Part shown: positions 16,069-26,113 of the stretch, in pieces | Layout: every line of letters starts with the position of its first letter | Position numbering within the stretch: the stretch's first letter is position 1 | Assembly (NCBI GenBank): GCA_000509105.1 | Contig: BAIF02000089.1 | Location: 41,702-105,701 of the forward strand | DNA: 64,000 nucleotides | Origin: Clostridiales bacterium VE202-21 | Lineage (GTDB): Bacteria > Bacillota > Clostridia > Lachnospirales > Lachnospiraceae | Direction of reading: 5' to 3' | The notes under the pieces: model-generated | Told to the model about the DNA's origin: nothing | The model's database searches: none | The model's input: the letters and a program-made list of their open reading frames with translations, nothing else | Program-made: the position numbers and the translations under genes

Positions 16069-16839
16069 TTAAACGGCCGGCCTGTCTACAGGGGCAAGCA
16101 GTACTTTTCCTGTTCCCTTATACACATTTACCAGTCCCTCGCCGGATGCGGCAGAACCAAGCAGTGTTTTACCGGATCGTTCCACGGTAAAGTCGAGGCT
16201 TCCGCTCCAGGCAATTGCCATATTGCCGTCAACCTTTAGGATGTCGTTTTCCAGCGTGATTTCTACCAGTTCCTCCCGCGGGCAGAACGACTCCAGACAG
16301 AGCATTCCTTTCCCTGCGATACCAAGATTGAATAAGCCTTCACCACCCGCGACAGCAGAAGATAAATTGGAGCGCATGACTGCTTTATGCTGAAGCTTTG
16401 CATCGCATGCAAGGAACAGCCCATCGTCCAGCACAACTGAACCGTTCCAATCTACAAGATCTAGAAGAAGTATATGGCGGTAGGTAGGCTCCAGTACCAG
16501 AATACCATCTCCTTTATACTCGGGTTTTATTGCCGATTCACCGGTAACTTTTCCGCGCACTGCTTTGCCGAATAAATCTCCGACCCCTTTTAAACCGGTT
16601 GTTGCATTCACATTTCCTACGGTCCACTGCATGGCCCCTGCCTGCAGTGTTATATTCGCCTTGCTGAGATCACAGATTACCTGGCGTTTACGCACATTCA
16701 TAGCGCTGCAGAAATAAGCAGTCTGTGCATCACCGGGAGTTACACTTAAATCCCGCTGGTACTCAATTACGGTAAAAGGGCCTGATGAGGCCAGTATCTT
16801 AACATCGTCATTATCTGTAAAATTGGAAATCTGAAACAT
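16069..16839 (-). CDS. AIM24 family (DUF124) protein
   Basis: 256 residues, rich in short beta strands and Gly. It matches the AIM24 family, trimeric beta-barrel proteins related to TerD-like folds: LQAGAMQWTVGNV near residue 65, GEGLFNLGIAGKGMLCLES and a C-terminal SGEGLVNVYKGTGKVLLAP. Molecular function in bacteria is unknown; the mitochondrial member affects inner-membrane organisation. Start follows GGAGGG. It lies downstream of a small XRE regulator on the same strand, with a 167 bp gap in which no gene is seen. Confidence 0.85.
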   Translation of the reverse strand: MFQISNFTDNDDVKILASSGPFTVIEYQRDLSVTPGDAQTAYFCSAMNVRKRQVICDLSKANITLQAGAMQWTVGNVNATTGLKGVGDLFGKAVRGKVTGESAIKPEYKGDGILVLEPTYRHILLLDLVDWNGSVVLDDGLFLACDAKLQHKAVMRSNLSSAVAGGEGLFNLGIAGKGMLCLESFCPREELVEITLENDILKVDGNMAIAWSGSLDFTVERSGKTLLGSAASGEGLVNVYKGTGKVLLAPVDRPAV

Positions 16840-17006
16840 AGTTTTGCCCTCCTGTAGTGAGTGAAAATGCCCTTATGTAATTTGAAAATCTGTTTTTGAT
16901 ATCTCAAAAAAACACAGGTAAGCATATTTCAGTTACATATTTACAATACATGAAACCATGGTTTTTGACAAGGCATTTTATGGGATAAATAAAACAAAGA
17001 CTACGA

Positions 17007-17246
17007 TTATAAACCGCAGCCTTTGTTCTTGTAATTATCTGGATTCCTTCCGACCATTTCGTCTAAAGAGACATGAAATAGATCGGCTATTCGAATCAAT
17101 TCATAAATATCAGGAATCCGTTTTCCTAATTCGTAGTTGGAGAGTGTTTGGCGTGTCATATTCAGCGTTTCTACCAATTGCTCCTGGGTTAGGTAATTCT
17201 TTTTCCTCAGCGCCCTGATGTTACTGCCTATTTTATTAGTCATCAT
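17007..17246 (-). CDS. Small XRE family transcriptional regulator
   Basis: 79 residues: one HTH domain (NIRALRKKNYLTQEQLVETL, MTRQTLSNYELGKRIPDIYELI) followed by DLFHVSLDEMVGR, the typical short Clostridia type. It may start one codon later, at the second of two tandem ATG codons. Target genes are unknown; the AIM24 gene downstream on the same strand is a candidate. The 257 bp on its upstream side hold an AT-rich stretch likely to contain its promoter and a hairpin GAAACCGG/CCGGTTTC near 17442-17483. Confidence 0.85.
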   Translation of the reverse strand: MMTNKIGSNIRALRKKNYLTQEQLVETLNMTRQTLSNYELGKRIPDIYELIRIADLFHVSLDEMVGRNPDNYKNKGCGL

Positions 17247-17503
17247 CTCTTATTCCTCATCTTTTGTAATCTTAAAGTAGGACAATAATAACATTTTGCA
17301 TTGAAGTGTAAAATAAAAAGTGCCTTATTGTTACATAATGGTAACAAATCATTTATTTTGCGTAAGTTTTTTATATATAAATTGTTACGAAAATGTGAAC
17401 TGGAACGTATAAGGGTTTGCGATAAGATACATCCATACGCAGAAACCGGGCGGAGAGATGAAGTATCCCGCAACCGGTTTCCTGTCTTTATTTTATGAAG
17501 CCT

Positions 17504-20500
17504 TTAGTTACTACATACAGTAACAGCAGCATCTGCGCTGTTGTTATCCGGATTTGGATCCTGTACGGAGCCGGATACGGTAACGGTATTTGTAATAGTA
17601 CCATGGGCGCAGCAATCTATTTTTCCGGATAGAAACAGAGTTACAGAGGCGTGGTCAGCCAGGCTTCCTATCGTAAGCTGCCCTGTCCAGGGCTGCCAGG
17701 TATGGCCGTTATTCAAAGAATAGCGCGGTTCCAGTATGGTTGTCGGAAGCAGATCCGTAATAAGAACATCTTTTGCCATATCCGGGCCCAGATTGGTCAC
17801 AGTGATACAGTATTCTACAAATCGTCCGGGACACACGGTCCGGCAATGCGCCTTTTTGGTAACAGCCAGGTCAGCTGACGGTACATTGCCTACATTGATA
17901 TTGGAATATCCGCTGTTGTTGCTGTGATCCGGGTCGGGTGTATCACTGGTGACATAAGCCATATTTACAATGCTGCCGCTTGCTGCCGTCACGGTTCCCT
18001 TCAGCAGAATAATCCGTGATTCCTGATCTGGTATGGTTCCGATAGTGAAAGGGCTGTTCCAGCGGCGCCAGGTGTCTCCATTGTCGGTGGAATATTCCAG
18101 GTTTTCTAGTCCTTCCGGAGGATCATCCCGGAGCATTACATTTTCCGCATCTCTATTCCCAAGGTTCGAGATTTTGATCTGATAAGTGACCGTGTCGCCC
18201 AAAACTGCGTAAGTGATATCGGAGGTTTTCTGCAGCTTTAGATCTGCTGTGTCCGCAAGAGGTGTATCAATGGTAACTGTATTGTTATCGGGGGCGGGGT
18301 CTGGTGTCGAGGATGTTACACCAGCAGTATTGCTGAGTATGCCGGTGCTGTCCGCATCAGGAATCGTGCGCAGCAGAACCCTGATTACCGTGCCGGCATA
18401 GACGGTTCCCAGGGTATATGAACCGGACCATGGCAGCCAGTGTATGCCGGAGTCAAGGGAGTATTCGGCGTTTGCGGCGGGATCAGTTAATAATACATTC
18501 AGCGCATCAGCAGGACCGGCGTTGGAAACCAGGATGGTATACGTCAGGTACTGGCCTGGAACAGCAGGATCGGGATGGGCCAGTTTGGTGATGGACAGAT
18601 CCGCCGTGTCCGCAACGGGCGTCTCCTCAGTTGCAGTGTTGTTTGTGGGATCCGGGTCGGGTGTAGAGGAGGTTGCTGCGGCTGTATTTGTTAGGGTGCC
18701 GGATGCAGTTTTACTTAGTGTACCCCGAATGAGGACCACAATACTGCTTCCGGCTGCCAGGTCCGCAGTCTGGTAAGGGGAGTGCCAGGTCTGCCAAGTC
18801 TGCCCCTGATTGAGTGAGAACATCGCATTCATAAACTGCGCAGGCACTGTATCAATCAGTGTAATATTCCGGGCGTTCCCGGGGCCATGGTTTTCCAGAG
18901 TTATGGTATAAGTCAGTGTTTCCCCGGGAATGGCAGGGGAAGGTGCGGCTTCTTTTGTGATCGACAGGTCCGCCGATGGAATTACAGGTGTTGTGATAGA
19001 AAACGTATTATTACTGGAATCCGGATCTGCAGTCGTGCTGCTGACCGCTGCTGTGTTCAGAACAGCTGCTATTCCTTCGGGGACGGTTCCTCTTATCTGC
19101 AGGGCGGAAAAAGTACTCCCTGGCTGCAGAGTACCAATGGAGAAAGAGCCGCTCCACTTGCTCCAAGTTGCTCCTCCATCCGTGGAATATAGGGGATTTT
19201 CCAGTTCACTTAATATGGCGGCATCTGTGATAAGCACGTTCTCGGCCGCATCCGGTCCCAGGTTGTTTACAGAGATATCATAAGTGATGGCCTCCCCCGG
19301 TGAAACGGGAGAAGGTGAAGCTGTTTTACGAATCGTAAGGTCAGCCGTGGCTCTGACAGGAGTTATGAGGATCATTGTATTATTATCCGGATCAGGGTCT
19401 GGGGTATCACTGTCTATGGAAACTGTATTTATGAGTTCCTTTGCACCCAGATTCTGGATTGCGAGCAGGCCGCGCAGCAGCAGTGTGCAGGTCGTTCCGG
19501 CGTTCAGCTGATCGAGCGTAAAGGAGCCCTTCCATTCATTCCAGGTACGGCCATTGTCGGCAGAGTATTCCTGGCCGGCCAGCTGCGGCGGAAGTGTATC
19601 CTTTAGAGTTACGTTTGCAGCATCGGAAGGCCCGGCGTTGGATGCAGTCAGTGTGTAGATTACCAGGCCGCCTGGAACTGCCGGCACAGGGCTGACGGAT
19701 TTTGTAATGGAAAGATCAGCAGACGGTGCGATCTGCAGTTCTTCTGTATTCTGGTTATCTGACGGGTCGGGGTCAGGTGTGGAGGAGGTAACGACAGCTG
19801 TGTTCTTAAGCACTCCTGCGGCAGATGTGCTTAATGTGCCGCGGATCGTCAGTACGGCAAATCCGCCAGGTTCCAGGGAAGACAGCTGCCAGGTTCCGGT
19901 CCACGGTTCCCAGCCGGAGACATCATCGGTGCGGTATTCTGCCTGCCCCAGAAGACTGGAAACCGCATCAATCACAATGATGCTGCTGGCCTGGGAGGGG
20001 CCTGCATTGCGTATTGTCAGCGAGTAGGTTACCGGTTCTCCTGGAACAGCAGGATTGGGACTTCCGCTTTTAGTGACGGAGAGATTCGCGGAGGGAACAA
20101 GCGGAGTCTCCAGGTCAGCCGTGTTATTGTCCGGAACCGGATCAGGCGTATCGGAGGACACAGAAGCCCTGTTATATATCGGTGTGACAGTATCGGCAGC
20201 AATCGTTCCCCGAATCGTAACGAGGGCGCTTTGGGAAGCTTCCAGGCTGCCGATATTCAGTGAACCGTCCCAGGTGGAGAAGTCGCCTCCGTTTAGAGAG
20301 GCCTCCGGATTCTGGATCTCTGCAGACAGAAGGTCCGTCAGGACAATCTGATCCGCGGTATCCGGTCCTGCGTTGGCAACCGTAATGGTGTAGGTAATCA
20401 GTGAGCCCGGAACTGCAGGAACCGGTAATGCAGCTTTCGTGACTGAGAGATCAGCCGAAGCTCCGACCGGTGTCTGAAGCGTGTACGTATTATTATCCGG

Positions 20501-23500
20501 GTCAGGATCCGGAGTGGAAGAGGAGACAAATGCCTCGTTTGTCAAAAGCCTGGCAGTGGATGCGCCCAATGCGCCCCGCAGCAGAATGACGGCATCGGCA
20601 TTGCTCTCCAGCGTCCCTATGAGATAGGGGCTGGACCATGGATTCCAGACAGTGCCTCCGTCCGTTGATAATTCCGGCTGAGACAGCTCTGCCGGCAGTA
20701 TGTCGGACAGCGAGACATCTTCTGCCGCATCCGGCCCGGCATTATGGACGGTAACCGTGTAGGTCAGGTACTGTCCCGGTGCTGCGGGAACCGGCTCTGC
20801 AGATTTTACAACAGATAGATCGGCAGAATTCTGTACCGGCGTAAATAGGGTGGAAGCGTTATTTTCCGGATCGGGATCCGGAGTTGTGGAGCTGATGATG
20901 GCTATATTTTCTATGGCGCCCGTTGCTGCGCTGCTCAAATTCCCCCGTATCAATATTATAGCGCCTGTTCCGGCTTGGAGTGTTCCCAGATTGAAAGTTC
21001 CCTGCCATGGCGTCCAGTTTTCTCCGCTGTCAACCGAGTATTCAACGGAAGATAACAACGAAGATATGGGATCTATCAACTGTACATTCCGTGCATCGGA
21101 GGGACCTGCATTGGAAACGGACACGGTATAGGTAAGGAGGCTGCCCGGTACTGCGGGGCTCGGGGCTGCAGTCTTTACAATGGAAAGATCTGCGGAGGTC
21201 TCGACAGGTGTTGTAGTGGCAGACGTATTATTATCTGGATCAGGATCCGGCGTCTGGGAGGATATGGCCACGGTATTGGTAATCAGCCCTGAGGCGGATG
21301 CAGCAACAGTTCCACGGATATAAATGATGACCGGCTCTCCGGGATTGATTGCACCGATTGTAAAAGGAGAAACCCAGGGGCTCCAGTTCTGTTCATCTGT
21401 GGAGTACTCCGGATCAGAGAGGCCGGACGGAACCGTATCTTCCAGGATCACGCCCTCCGCGGCAGATGGACCCGCATTGCCTGCCACAATCGTATAAATC
21501 AGATACTGCCCGGCTATGGCAGGGGAAGGAGAGGCCGCTTTTATAACCGAAAGATCTGCGGAGGATGTGACCGTTGTCGTGGTCTCAGAGGTGTTATTTG
21601 TGAGATCTGGATCCGGTGTGGAGGCAGATACGGAGGCAACGTTTTCCAGAGTTCCTGATGCGGAAGGGCTAAGTGTTCCTGTGATTACCAGCTCCGCTGA
21701 TTCAGACGGATCCAGGGATATCAGAAAATAACTGCCATTCCATACGCCTGTATATATACCATTTAAGGCGAATTCCGGATCTTTGACTGCGGCCGGAAGG
21801 ACATCTGTTATATTAATATTCATTGCTCTGCTGGGGCCATTGTTTGTAATGGTGAGTGTATATCGGACAGTCTCACCAGCCGCCGCAGAGTCAGGACCGG
21901 TTTTTACAATCTGCATGTCTGCGAGGGCGTCAGCCGGTGTCAGGATCGAATCTGTGTTATTATCCATATCCGGGTCAAAGGTATCGCTGAACACCGAAAC
22001 CGTGTTGAACAGGTCTTCTGCCTGGGAAAGGGAAACATCTGCTATGATCGTCAGGGTAATGGCGTCGCCGGCAGACAGGGATATCTGATTGTATTGTCCG
22101 TTCCAAGGCAGAAAATTGACTCCGTCTATGGAGTGTTGTGCATTTTCCAGTGCGGGAGGAAGTGCATCGGATATTAGGATATTTACCGCATCTGAGGGGC
22201 CTTTATTCGTAACATAAATGGTATAGGTCAGTTTTTCACCTGATATGGCGGTATCCGGGTACGCTGTTTTCGTAATACTGAGATCCGCAGATCCTTCCAG
22301 CGTTATTACCTCCGTGTATTCGTTATTGCCCGGATCCGGGTCCGGCGTCTGGGAGGTGACATTCACCGTATTAGAAATCGTTCCCGGCACTGCATCCGGA
22401 CTGACGGATGCACGCAGATACAGTGTATAAACGGCGCCTGCCTCCAGGATTCCTACCGTATGGCTTTCGTTCCACGCAAACCAGCTGATCTGATCCATAG
22501 AATATTCCGCATTTAATAGATCCGGGGAAAGTACATCGGTTATTTCAACATCCTGTGCCGGGGAAGGGCCGCCGTTTGTAACAGTTATAATATAAGTTAA
22601 TGTCTGCCCCGCAGCCGCTGGGTTTGGTACACCGGTTTTCACCACAGACAGGTCCGCGGACGAAGACTTGGGGACGATAACGGTAACGGTATTGTCATCC
22701 GGATCCGGGTCATCGGTATCGCTAGTGACAGAGGCCGTATTAGTGAGTGCATCAGAAATTCCGGAAAGAACGGTTCCGCGAAGCAGAAAAGTGTAAACAA
22801 ATCCGGCATCCAGTGTTCCCGCGAAAAGCTGGCCATACCATGGATACCAGGTGGCGCCATTGTCCAGGGAATATTCGGGATTTTCAAAATCTGTTTCAAC
22901 CATGTCATATAGGATGACATTTTCGGCGGCATCGGGGCCATTGTTTGTTACTGAGATGGTAAATGTGAGGCGTTCTCCTATCACAGCAGGATCTGTGTCA
23001 GGCGTTTTCTCAATGACAAGGCTGGCGGCCCGGTTGACTGGGATAATCACAGTATCCGAGTTGTTGACAGGATTGGAGTCTTCGGAATGAGAGGTGACGG
23101 AAGCCGTGTTTACGACCGGTCCCAGTGTGGAGCCATCAAAAACACCCTGGATCACAACTGTGATGACCTGACCGGGCTGCATATCGCCCAGTGTAAGGGT
23201 TCCCGGCCAGTAATCCAACGAACCCTGATCCAGGCTGTACATGGGATTTGTAATCTCCGGCGGAATCAAATCTTCCAGAATGACATTCAGTGCCGTTTCC
23301 GGGCCGTGATTTATGATGGTGATTGTGTAATGGATGAGATCTCCTGTTACCAGTACGTCTCTGTCGGCAGTCTTTGTGAGTGCCAAATCCGTAGTGGCGC
23401 CGATTTTGAGAATATAATCCTCCACTTCTCCGTCAGCGGCAGGGCCTACACTTCGGGTATCCTGTGTTTCCAGGCCCGTGTCTGTCAAAAGCTCTGTGGT

Positions 23501-25063
23501 AAGACGGAGTCTCACAAAGGTATGGTCAGGTCTTATCACAGTACCGGCGGGAATTGCAAAATCTAAGGTATACTGGCTGGTTCCTGAATAGGCCGGAACG
23601 GGAATCACAGGCGCCGCCTCGGAGGCTTCAAACAGCCCGTTTTTGTTAAAATCAATCCATCCGTACAGGTATGCCGTTTCACTCGTATCATTTGTAGCAG
23701 TGACAGATAGAGAGTAATTCAGGGCCGCCACTGCCAGCATGGGCAGAGGGACGGAAAGGCCGTCATCCTGGATTCCCTGGAACAGGTCATCTCCGGTAGC
23801 GGTGGCGTTCTGATAAGCGTCTTCCTCGGATGTCACCTGTGTTCCTAAGTACAGGGGGCTTCCGGTACCGTGGCGCGGGCCGTTGTTTGCAAGCAGGGTA
23901 TGATAGCTTCCAGTTCCTCCTCCGCCTGCATCCGGTGCGTCACCATAATCCAGTTCGATGAGCGCATAGGGGCAGAGGGCGCCGTCATTGAATGCGTCCG
24001 CACGTGTCATGGAAAAACGTGTGCCCGCTGCGGTATCTCCGCTGATCCGGTAACGGTAAATGGTGCCGTCTCCATTGTTAACCGCATAGAGGTTTCCGCT
24101 GCCGTCTATGACTACAGAGCCGAAGGTATCACCGGGATTAGGCCCGGTTGTTTCCAGAGGCGTCACGATTCCGGTGTATTCATCAATCCGGTATACGGTA
24201 CCGTCTCTCTCTACACCGTACAACCTCTGGTCCGCAGGGCTGAAAGCCCAGTCTCCGATGGTAAGAGGGGAGGATATGGGAGTGCCGTAATTGGAGGTCT
24301 GTTCAGTAAAGCCGTTAGCAGGATCTACAAGCTTTAAGAAAGTAAGAGAATCTGCGCGCAGGTCGACCGTATAGAAACGGCTGGTTCCAGGGACGTAGAT
24401 ATAATAGAATCCTGCCATATCCATTGTGCCGGCGGAATAAGGGGCAGCGGGCATACCGGCAGGGCGGGGATTGAGAAGAGCCACTTCGCCATGATTATCG
24501 ACACGGACAATAGTATTGTTTGTCTGGTCATATCCGTAGACATGATAATCTATTGTGCTGAAACCGATCGCATTCACGGACCCATTATTAGACAGGGGGC
24601 CTTGCAGGAGGGATGCACCGGTGATCAGATTGACGGTGTGCCGCATGGTGGGCCTGCCCTCAAAAAGTATCATCTCTTGGCTGCAGGGATAAGGGGCGCT
24701 CAGCGGGTCATGGCCGAAGTTCAGATTGACAATATTTTCGTGGTTGTTAATCTGATCGGCACTGACTGTGATGGTTTGTTTTCTGGGGTTGTTGGAAAAT
24801 GCATAACCGGCGGGCTGTACCGCATAAGTGGGCGGACAGCTTCCGGAATGTGCTACAGTCTCATAGACAGTATAAGTTCCTGGGACTGTGATTGAAAAAG
24901 CGTATCGGCCGTCTGAACCTGTGGCTGTTGACGCACAGACGGGGCCAGAGGCAGAATCTGAATAAAGTACGAGGACCACCTGGGAGATACCTGGTGAGCC
25001 GGGGACGTACTGGCCTTCATGGTTCAGGTCATGAAATACGGTTCCATTAAGGGTTGCGGGCAT
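17504..25063 (-). CDS. Giant DUF11 repeat protein (2519 residues, 16 repeats)
   Basis: Residues 3-105: SdrD_B-like beta domain (LNGTVFHDLN... GTYTVYETV). About 125-370: beta-propeller-like DUF6923-type region. About 372-555: GEVED domain ending in DGEVEDY. From 557: 16 DUF11 repeats of about 122 residues, each with ADLSVTK-type start, N-x-GP, an inserted YS-D-G-TW-PW module and a DPDP-NN end. The last repeat is rich in Cys. There is no signal peptide, LPXTG motif or membrane segment, unlike most DUF11 surface proteins, so export or spore-surface location is unresolved. AAGGAGGAATAGATC precedes the ATG. A role as a long stalk, adhesin or spore-coat filament is an inference. The frame is intact over 7.5 kb. 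Confidence 0.9.
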   Translation of the reverse strand: MPATLNGTVFHDLNHEGQYVPGSPGISQVVLVLYSDSASGPVCASTATGSDGRYAFSITVPGTYTVYETVAHSGSCPPTYAVQPAGYAFSNNPRKQTITVSADQINNHENIVNLNFGHDPLSAPYPCSQEMILFEGRPTMRHTVNLITGASLLQGPLSNNGSVNAIGFSTIDYHVYGYDQTNNTIVRVDNHGEVALLNPRPAGMPAAPYSAGTMDMAGFYYIYVPGTSRFYTVDLRADSLTFLKLVDPANGFTEQTSNYGTPISSPLTIGDWAFSPADQRLYGVERDGTVYRIDEYTGIVTPLETTGPNPGDTFGSVVIDGSGNLYAVNNGDGTIYRYRISGDTAAGTRFSMTRADAFNDGALCPYALIELDYGDAPDAGGGGTGSYHTLLANNGPRHGTGSPLYLGTQVTSEEDAYQNATATGDDLFQGIQDDGLSVPLPMLAVAALNYSLSVTATNDTSETAYLYGWIDFNKNGLFEASEAAPVIPVPAYSGTSQYTLDFAIPAGTVIRPDHTFVRLRLTTELLTDTGLETQDTRSVGPAADGEVEDYILKIGATTDLALTKTADRDVLVTGDLIHYTITIINHGPETALNVILEDLIPPEITNPMYSLDQGSLDYWPGTLTLGDMQPGQVITVVIQGVFDGSTLGPVVNTASVTSHSEDSNPVNNSDTVIIPVNRAASLVIEKTPDTDPAVIGERLTFTISVTNNGPDAAENVILYDMVETDFENPEYSLDNGATWYPWYGQLFAGTLDAGFVYTFLLRGTVLSGISDALTNTASVTSDTDDPDPDDNTVTVIVPKSSSADLSVVKTGVPNPAAAGQTLTYIITVTNGGPSPAQDVEITDVLSPDLLNAEYSMDQISWFAWNESHTVGILEAGAVYTLYLRASVSPDAVPGTISNTVNVTSQTPDPDPGNNEYTEVITLEGSADLSITKTAYPDTAISGEKLTYTIYVTNKGPSDAVNILISDALPPALENAQHSIDGVNFLPWNGQYNQISLSAGDAITLTIIADVSLSQAEDLFNTVSVFSDTFDPDMDNNTDSILTPADALADMQIVKTGPDSAAAGETVRYTLTITNNGPSRAMNINITDVLPAAVKDPEFALNGIYTGVWNGSYFLISLDPSESAELVITGTLSPSASGTLENVASVSASTPDPDLTNNTSETTTTVTSSADLSVIKAASPSPAIAGQYLIYTIVAGNAGPSAAEGVILEDTVPSGLSDPEYSTDEQNWSPWVSPFTIGAINPGEPVIIYIRGTVAASASGLITNTVAISSQTPDPDPDNNTSATTTPVETSADLSIVKTAAPSPAVPGSLLTYTVSVSNAGPSDARNVQLIDPISSLLSSVEYSVDSGENWTPWQGTFNLGTLQAGTGAIILIRGNLSSAATGAIENIAIISSTTPDPDPENNASTLFTPVQNSADLSVVKSAEPVPAAPGQYLTYTVTVHNAGPDAAEDVSLSDILPAELSQPELSTDGGTVWNPWSSPYLIGTLESNADAVILLRGALGASTARLLTNEAFVSSSTPDPDPDNNTYTLQTPVGASADLSVTKAALPVPAVPGSLITYTITVANAGPDTADQIVLTDLLSAEIQNPEASLNGGDFSTWDGSLNIGSLEASQSALVTIRGTIAADTVTPIYNRASVSSDTPDPVPDNNTADLETPLVPSANLSVTKSGSPNPAVPGEPVTYSLTIRNAGPSQASSIIVIDAVSSLLGQAEYRTDDVSGWEPWTGTWQLSSLEPGGFAVLTIRGTLSTSAAGVLKNTAVVTSSTPDPDPSDNQNTEELQIAPSADLSITKSVSPVPAVPGGLVIYTLTASNAGPSDAANVTLKDTLPPQLAGQEYSADNGRTWNEWKGSFTLDQLNAGTTCTLLLRGLLAIQNLGAKELINTVSIDSDTPDPDPDNNTMILITPVRATADLTIRKTASPSPVSPGEAITYDISVNNLGPDAAENVLITDAAILSELENPLYSTDGGATWSKWSGSFSIGTLQPGSTFSALQIRGTVPEGIAAVLNTAAVSSTTADPDSSNNTFSITTPVIPSADLSITKEAAPSPAIPGETLTYTITLENHGPGNARNITLIDTVPAQFMNAMFSLNQGQTWQTWHSPYQTADLAAGSSIVVLIRGTLSKTASGTLTNTAAATSSTPDPDPTNNTATEETPVADTADLSITKLAHPDPAVPGQYLTYTILVSNAGPADALNVLLTDPAANAEYSLDSGIHWLPWSGSYTLGTVYAGTVIRVLLRTIPDADSTGILSNTAGVTSSTPDPAPDNNTVTIDTPLADTADLKLQKTSDITYAVLGDTVTYQIKISNLGNRDAENVMLRDDPPEGLENLEYSTDNGDTWRRWNSPFTIGTIPDQESRIILLKGTVTAASGSIVNMAYVTSDTPDPDHSNNSGYSNINVGNVPSADLAVTKKAHCRTVCPGRFVEYCITVTNLGPDMAKDVLITDLLPTTILEPRYSLNNGHTWQPWTGQLTIGSLADHASVTLFLSGKIDCCAHGTITNTVTVSGSVQDPNPDNNSADAAVTVCSN

Positions 25064-25204
25064 GATCTATTCCTCCTTGATCAGTTAAGATTCTGGTTGA
25101 TTACATAGTTTGTGTATCGGCGCAGTTTGCCTGTTTTTATTGTATTCAAAGTAGAAAAATAAGGTGCATGCCGTTTGGATGGGGAAATGAAGCTGAATGT
25201 AGTA

Positions 25205-25255
25205 GAAAAAACCTCCGGACAAAAGCCGGAGAAGCCGGCAGTGGTCCGGAGGTTT
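25205..25255 (-). terminator. Terminator of the redoxin gene
   Basis: AACCTCCGGAC (25210-25220) pairs with GTCCGGAGGTT (25244-25254); on the minus strand TTTTTT follows. It isolates the redoxin gene from the giant DUF11 gene downstream. Confidence 0.8.
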
Positions 25256-25288
25256 GCGGAAAGCAGCAGCCTGCTGCTACCAGGGTGT

Positions 25289-25879
25289 TCACCCGACAGC
25301 GCAATCTGCAGGATGATCATTTTCACAGACTTCGCTGTGATATTTTTCGATTTCCTTTCCCCAGAAATCTTCATCCCGGGCACCTGCATATACAGTTCCC
25401 AGCTGCTCTTTGTCTCTGCTGTAAAGAACGGTTGACGGAGTCTCTTCGTAAAGGCCGGGCATCATTTTTTGCAGCTCTTCGGAATCCAGCAGCTGGATAT
25501 AATTTGCGCCCGTCTTGGAAATGACCGCAAGAGCCTCCTCATCCCTTTTTTGGGTAACTCCCTTCATGACCCCTATGATCTGGACACCCCTGCCGGAATA
25601 TTGATCTCCAAGCGCTGCGAGGGCCTCCATTTCGCTTTGGCAGGAGATGCAGGAGGATTCCCAGACATTAAAGACTGTGAGCTCGGCGCTGCTAAGGATA
25701 CTGTTCATATCTGTCTCTGTTCCGTCCAGTTTCCGGACTTTTATATTCTCAAAGCCGGCAGTATCTGAGTTAGTATTCACCGCTGTATCTTCGGCTGCCG
25801 GTTCTGTAGAATTCTGGCAGGCTGTCAGCAGAAACGCTGCGCTTAACAGAACGGCAAAGACCGTGTTTCTTTTTTTCAT
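25289..25879 (-). CDS. Thioredoxin-fold (TlpA/ResA-like) lipoprotein
   Basis: 196 residues. Signal peptide with lipobox LLTAC (Cys20/21), a short Thr/Asn-rich spacer, then an AhpC/TSA-Redoxin fold: FENIKVRKLDG, TVFNVWESSCISCQSEM with the CxxC pair, GVQIIGVMKG and TPSTVLYS carrying the cis-Pro. A late Cys pair (EVCENDHPADCAVG) at the C-terminus is unusual. Anchored outside the membrane, it probably reduces or oxidises disulfides of secreted proteins; no CcdA-type electron donor adjoins. AGGAGGTG precedes the start and a strong promoter with two operator dyads lies upstream. Confidence 0.85.
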   Translation of the reverse strand: MKKRNTVFAVLLSAAFLLTACQNSTEPAAEDTAVNTNSDTAGFENIKVRKLDGTETDMNSILSSAELTVFNVWESSCISCQSEMEALAALGDQYSGRGVQIIGVMKGVTQKRDEEALAVISKTGANYIQLLDSEELQKMMPGLYEETPSTVLYSRDKEQLGTVYAGARDEDFWGKEIEKYHSEVCENDHPADCAVG

Positions 25880-25913
25880 GGTTTTTTCACCTCCTTCTGT
25901 AACGAAAAGAAAT

Positions 25914-25957
25914 ACAGTTCATACTGTAATCATAACAGTTACAGTATGAACTGTCAA
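25914..25957 (-). promoter_or_regulatory. Redoxin promoter within a double operator
   Basis: On the minus strand TTGACA (25957-25952), 17 bp, TATGAT (25934-25929). Two copies of the dyad TACAGT-N4-ACTGT(A/C) (25913-25928 and 25940-25955) flank the -10 and cover the -35. Together they also form a perfect 16 bp inverted repeat with a 9 nt loop. A dimeric repressor of unknown family is expected. Confidence 0.75.
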
Positions 25958-25974
25958 GCGTTTGGTATTAATAT

Positions 25975-26003
25975 GTAACAGTTCAGGTCCGCCCGAATGT
26001 TAC
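25975..26003. repeat. GTAACA-type palindromic repeat
   Basis: GTAACA-N-TTC ... GAA-N-GTTAC hairpin starting with GTAACAGTTCAG, which also begins the repeats at 13090 and 13249. Confidence 0.45.
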
Positions 26004-26113
26004 ATTAATATTGGAAAAGGGAATGTTTCGGCTGCAAATGATTGATTTTCGTGAAAACCGCATATATAGTATTTATTAAGGAAGGGAATTGCAAGAAAAA
26101 GGAGGCATTTTAA

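Noticed and set aside
23087..24895. Long plus-strand ORFs opposite the giant DUF11 gene
   Set aside because: They are antisense shadows of the GC-richer repeat gene; none has domains or ribosome sites, while the minus-strand frame is continuous for 7.5 kb with clear repeats.
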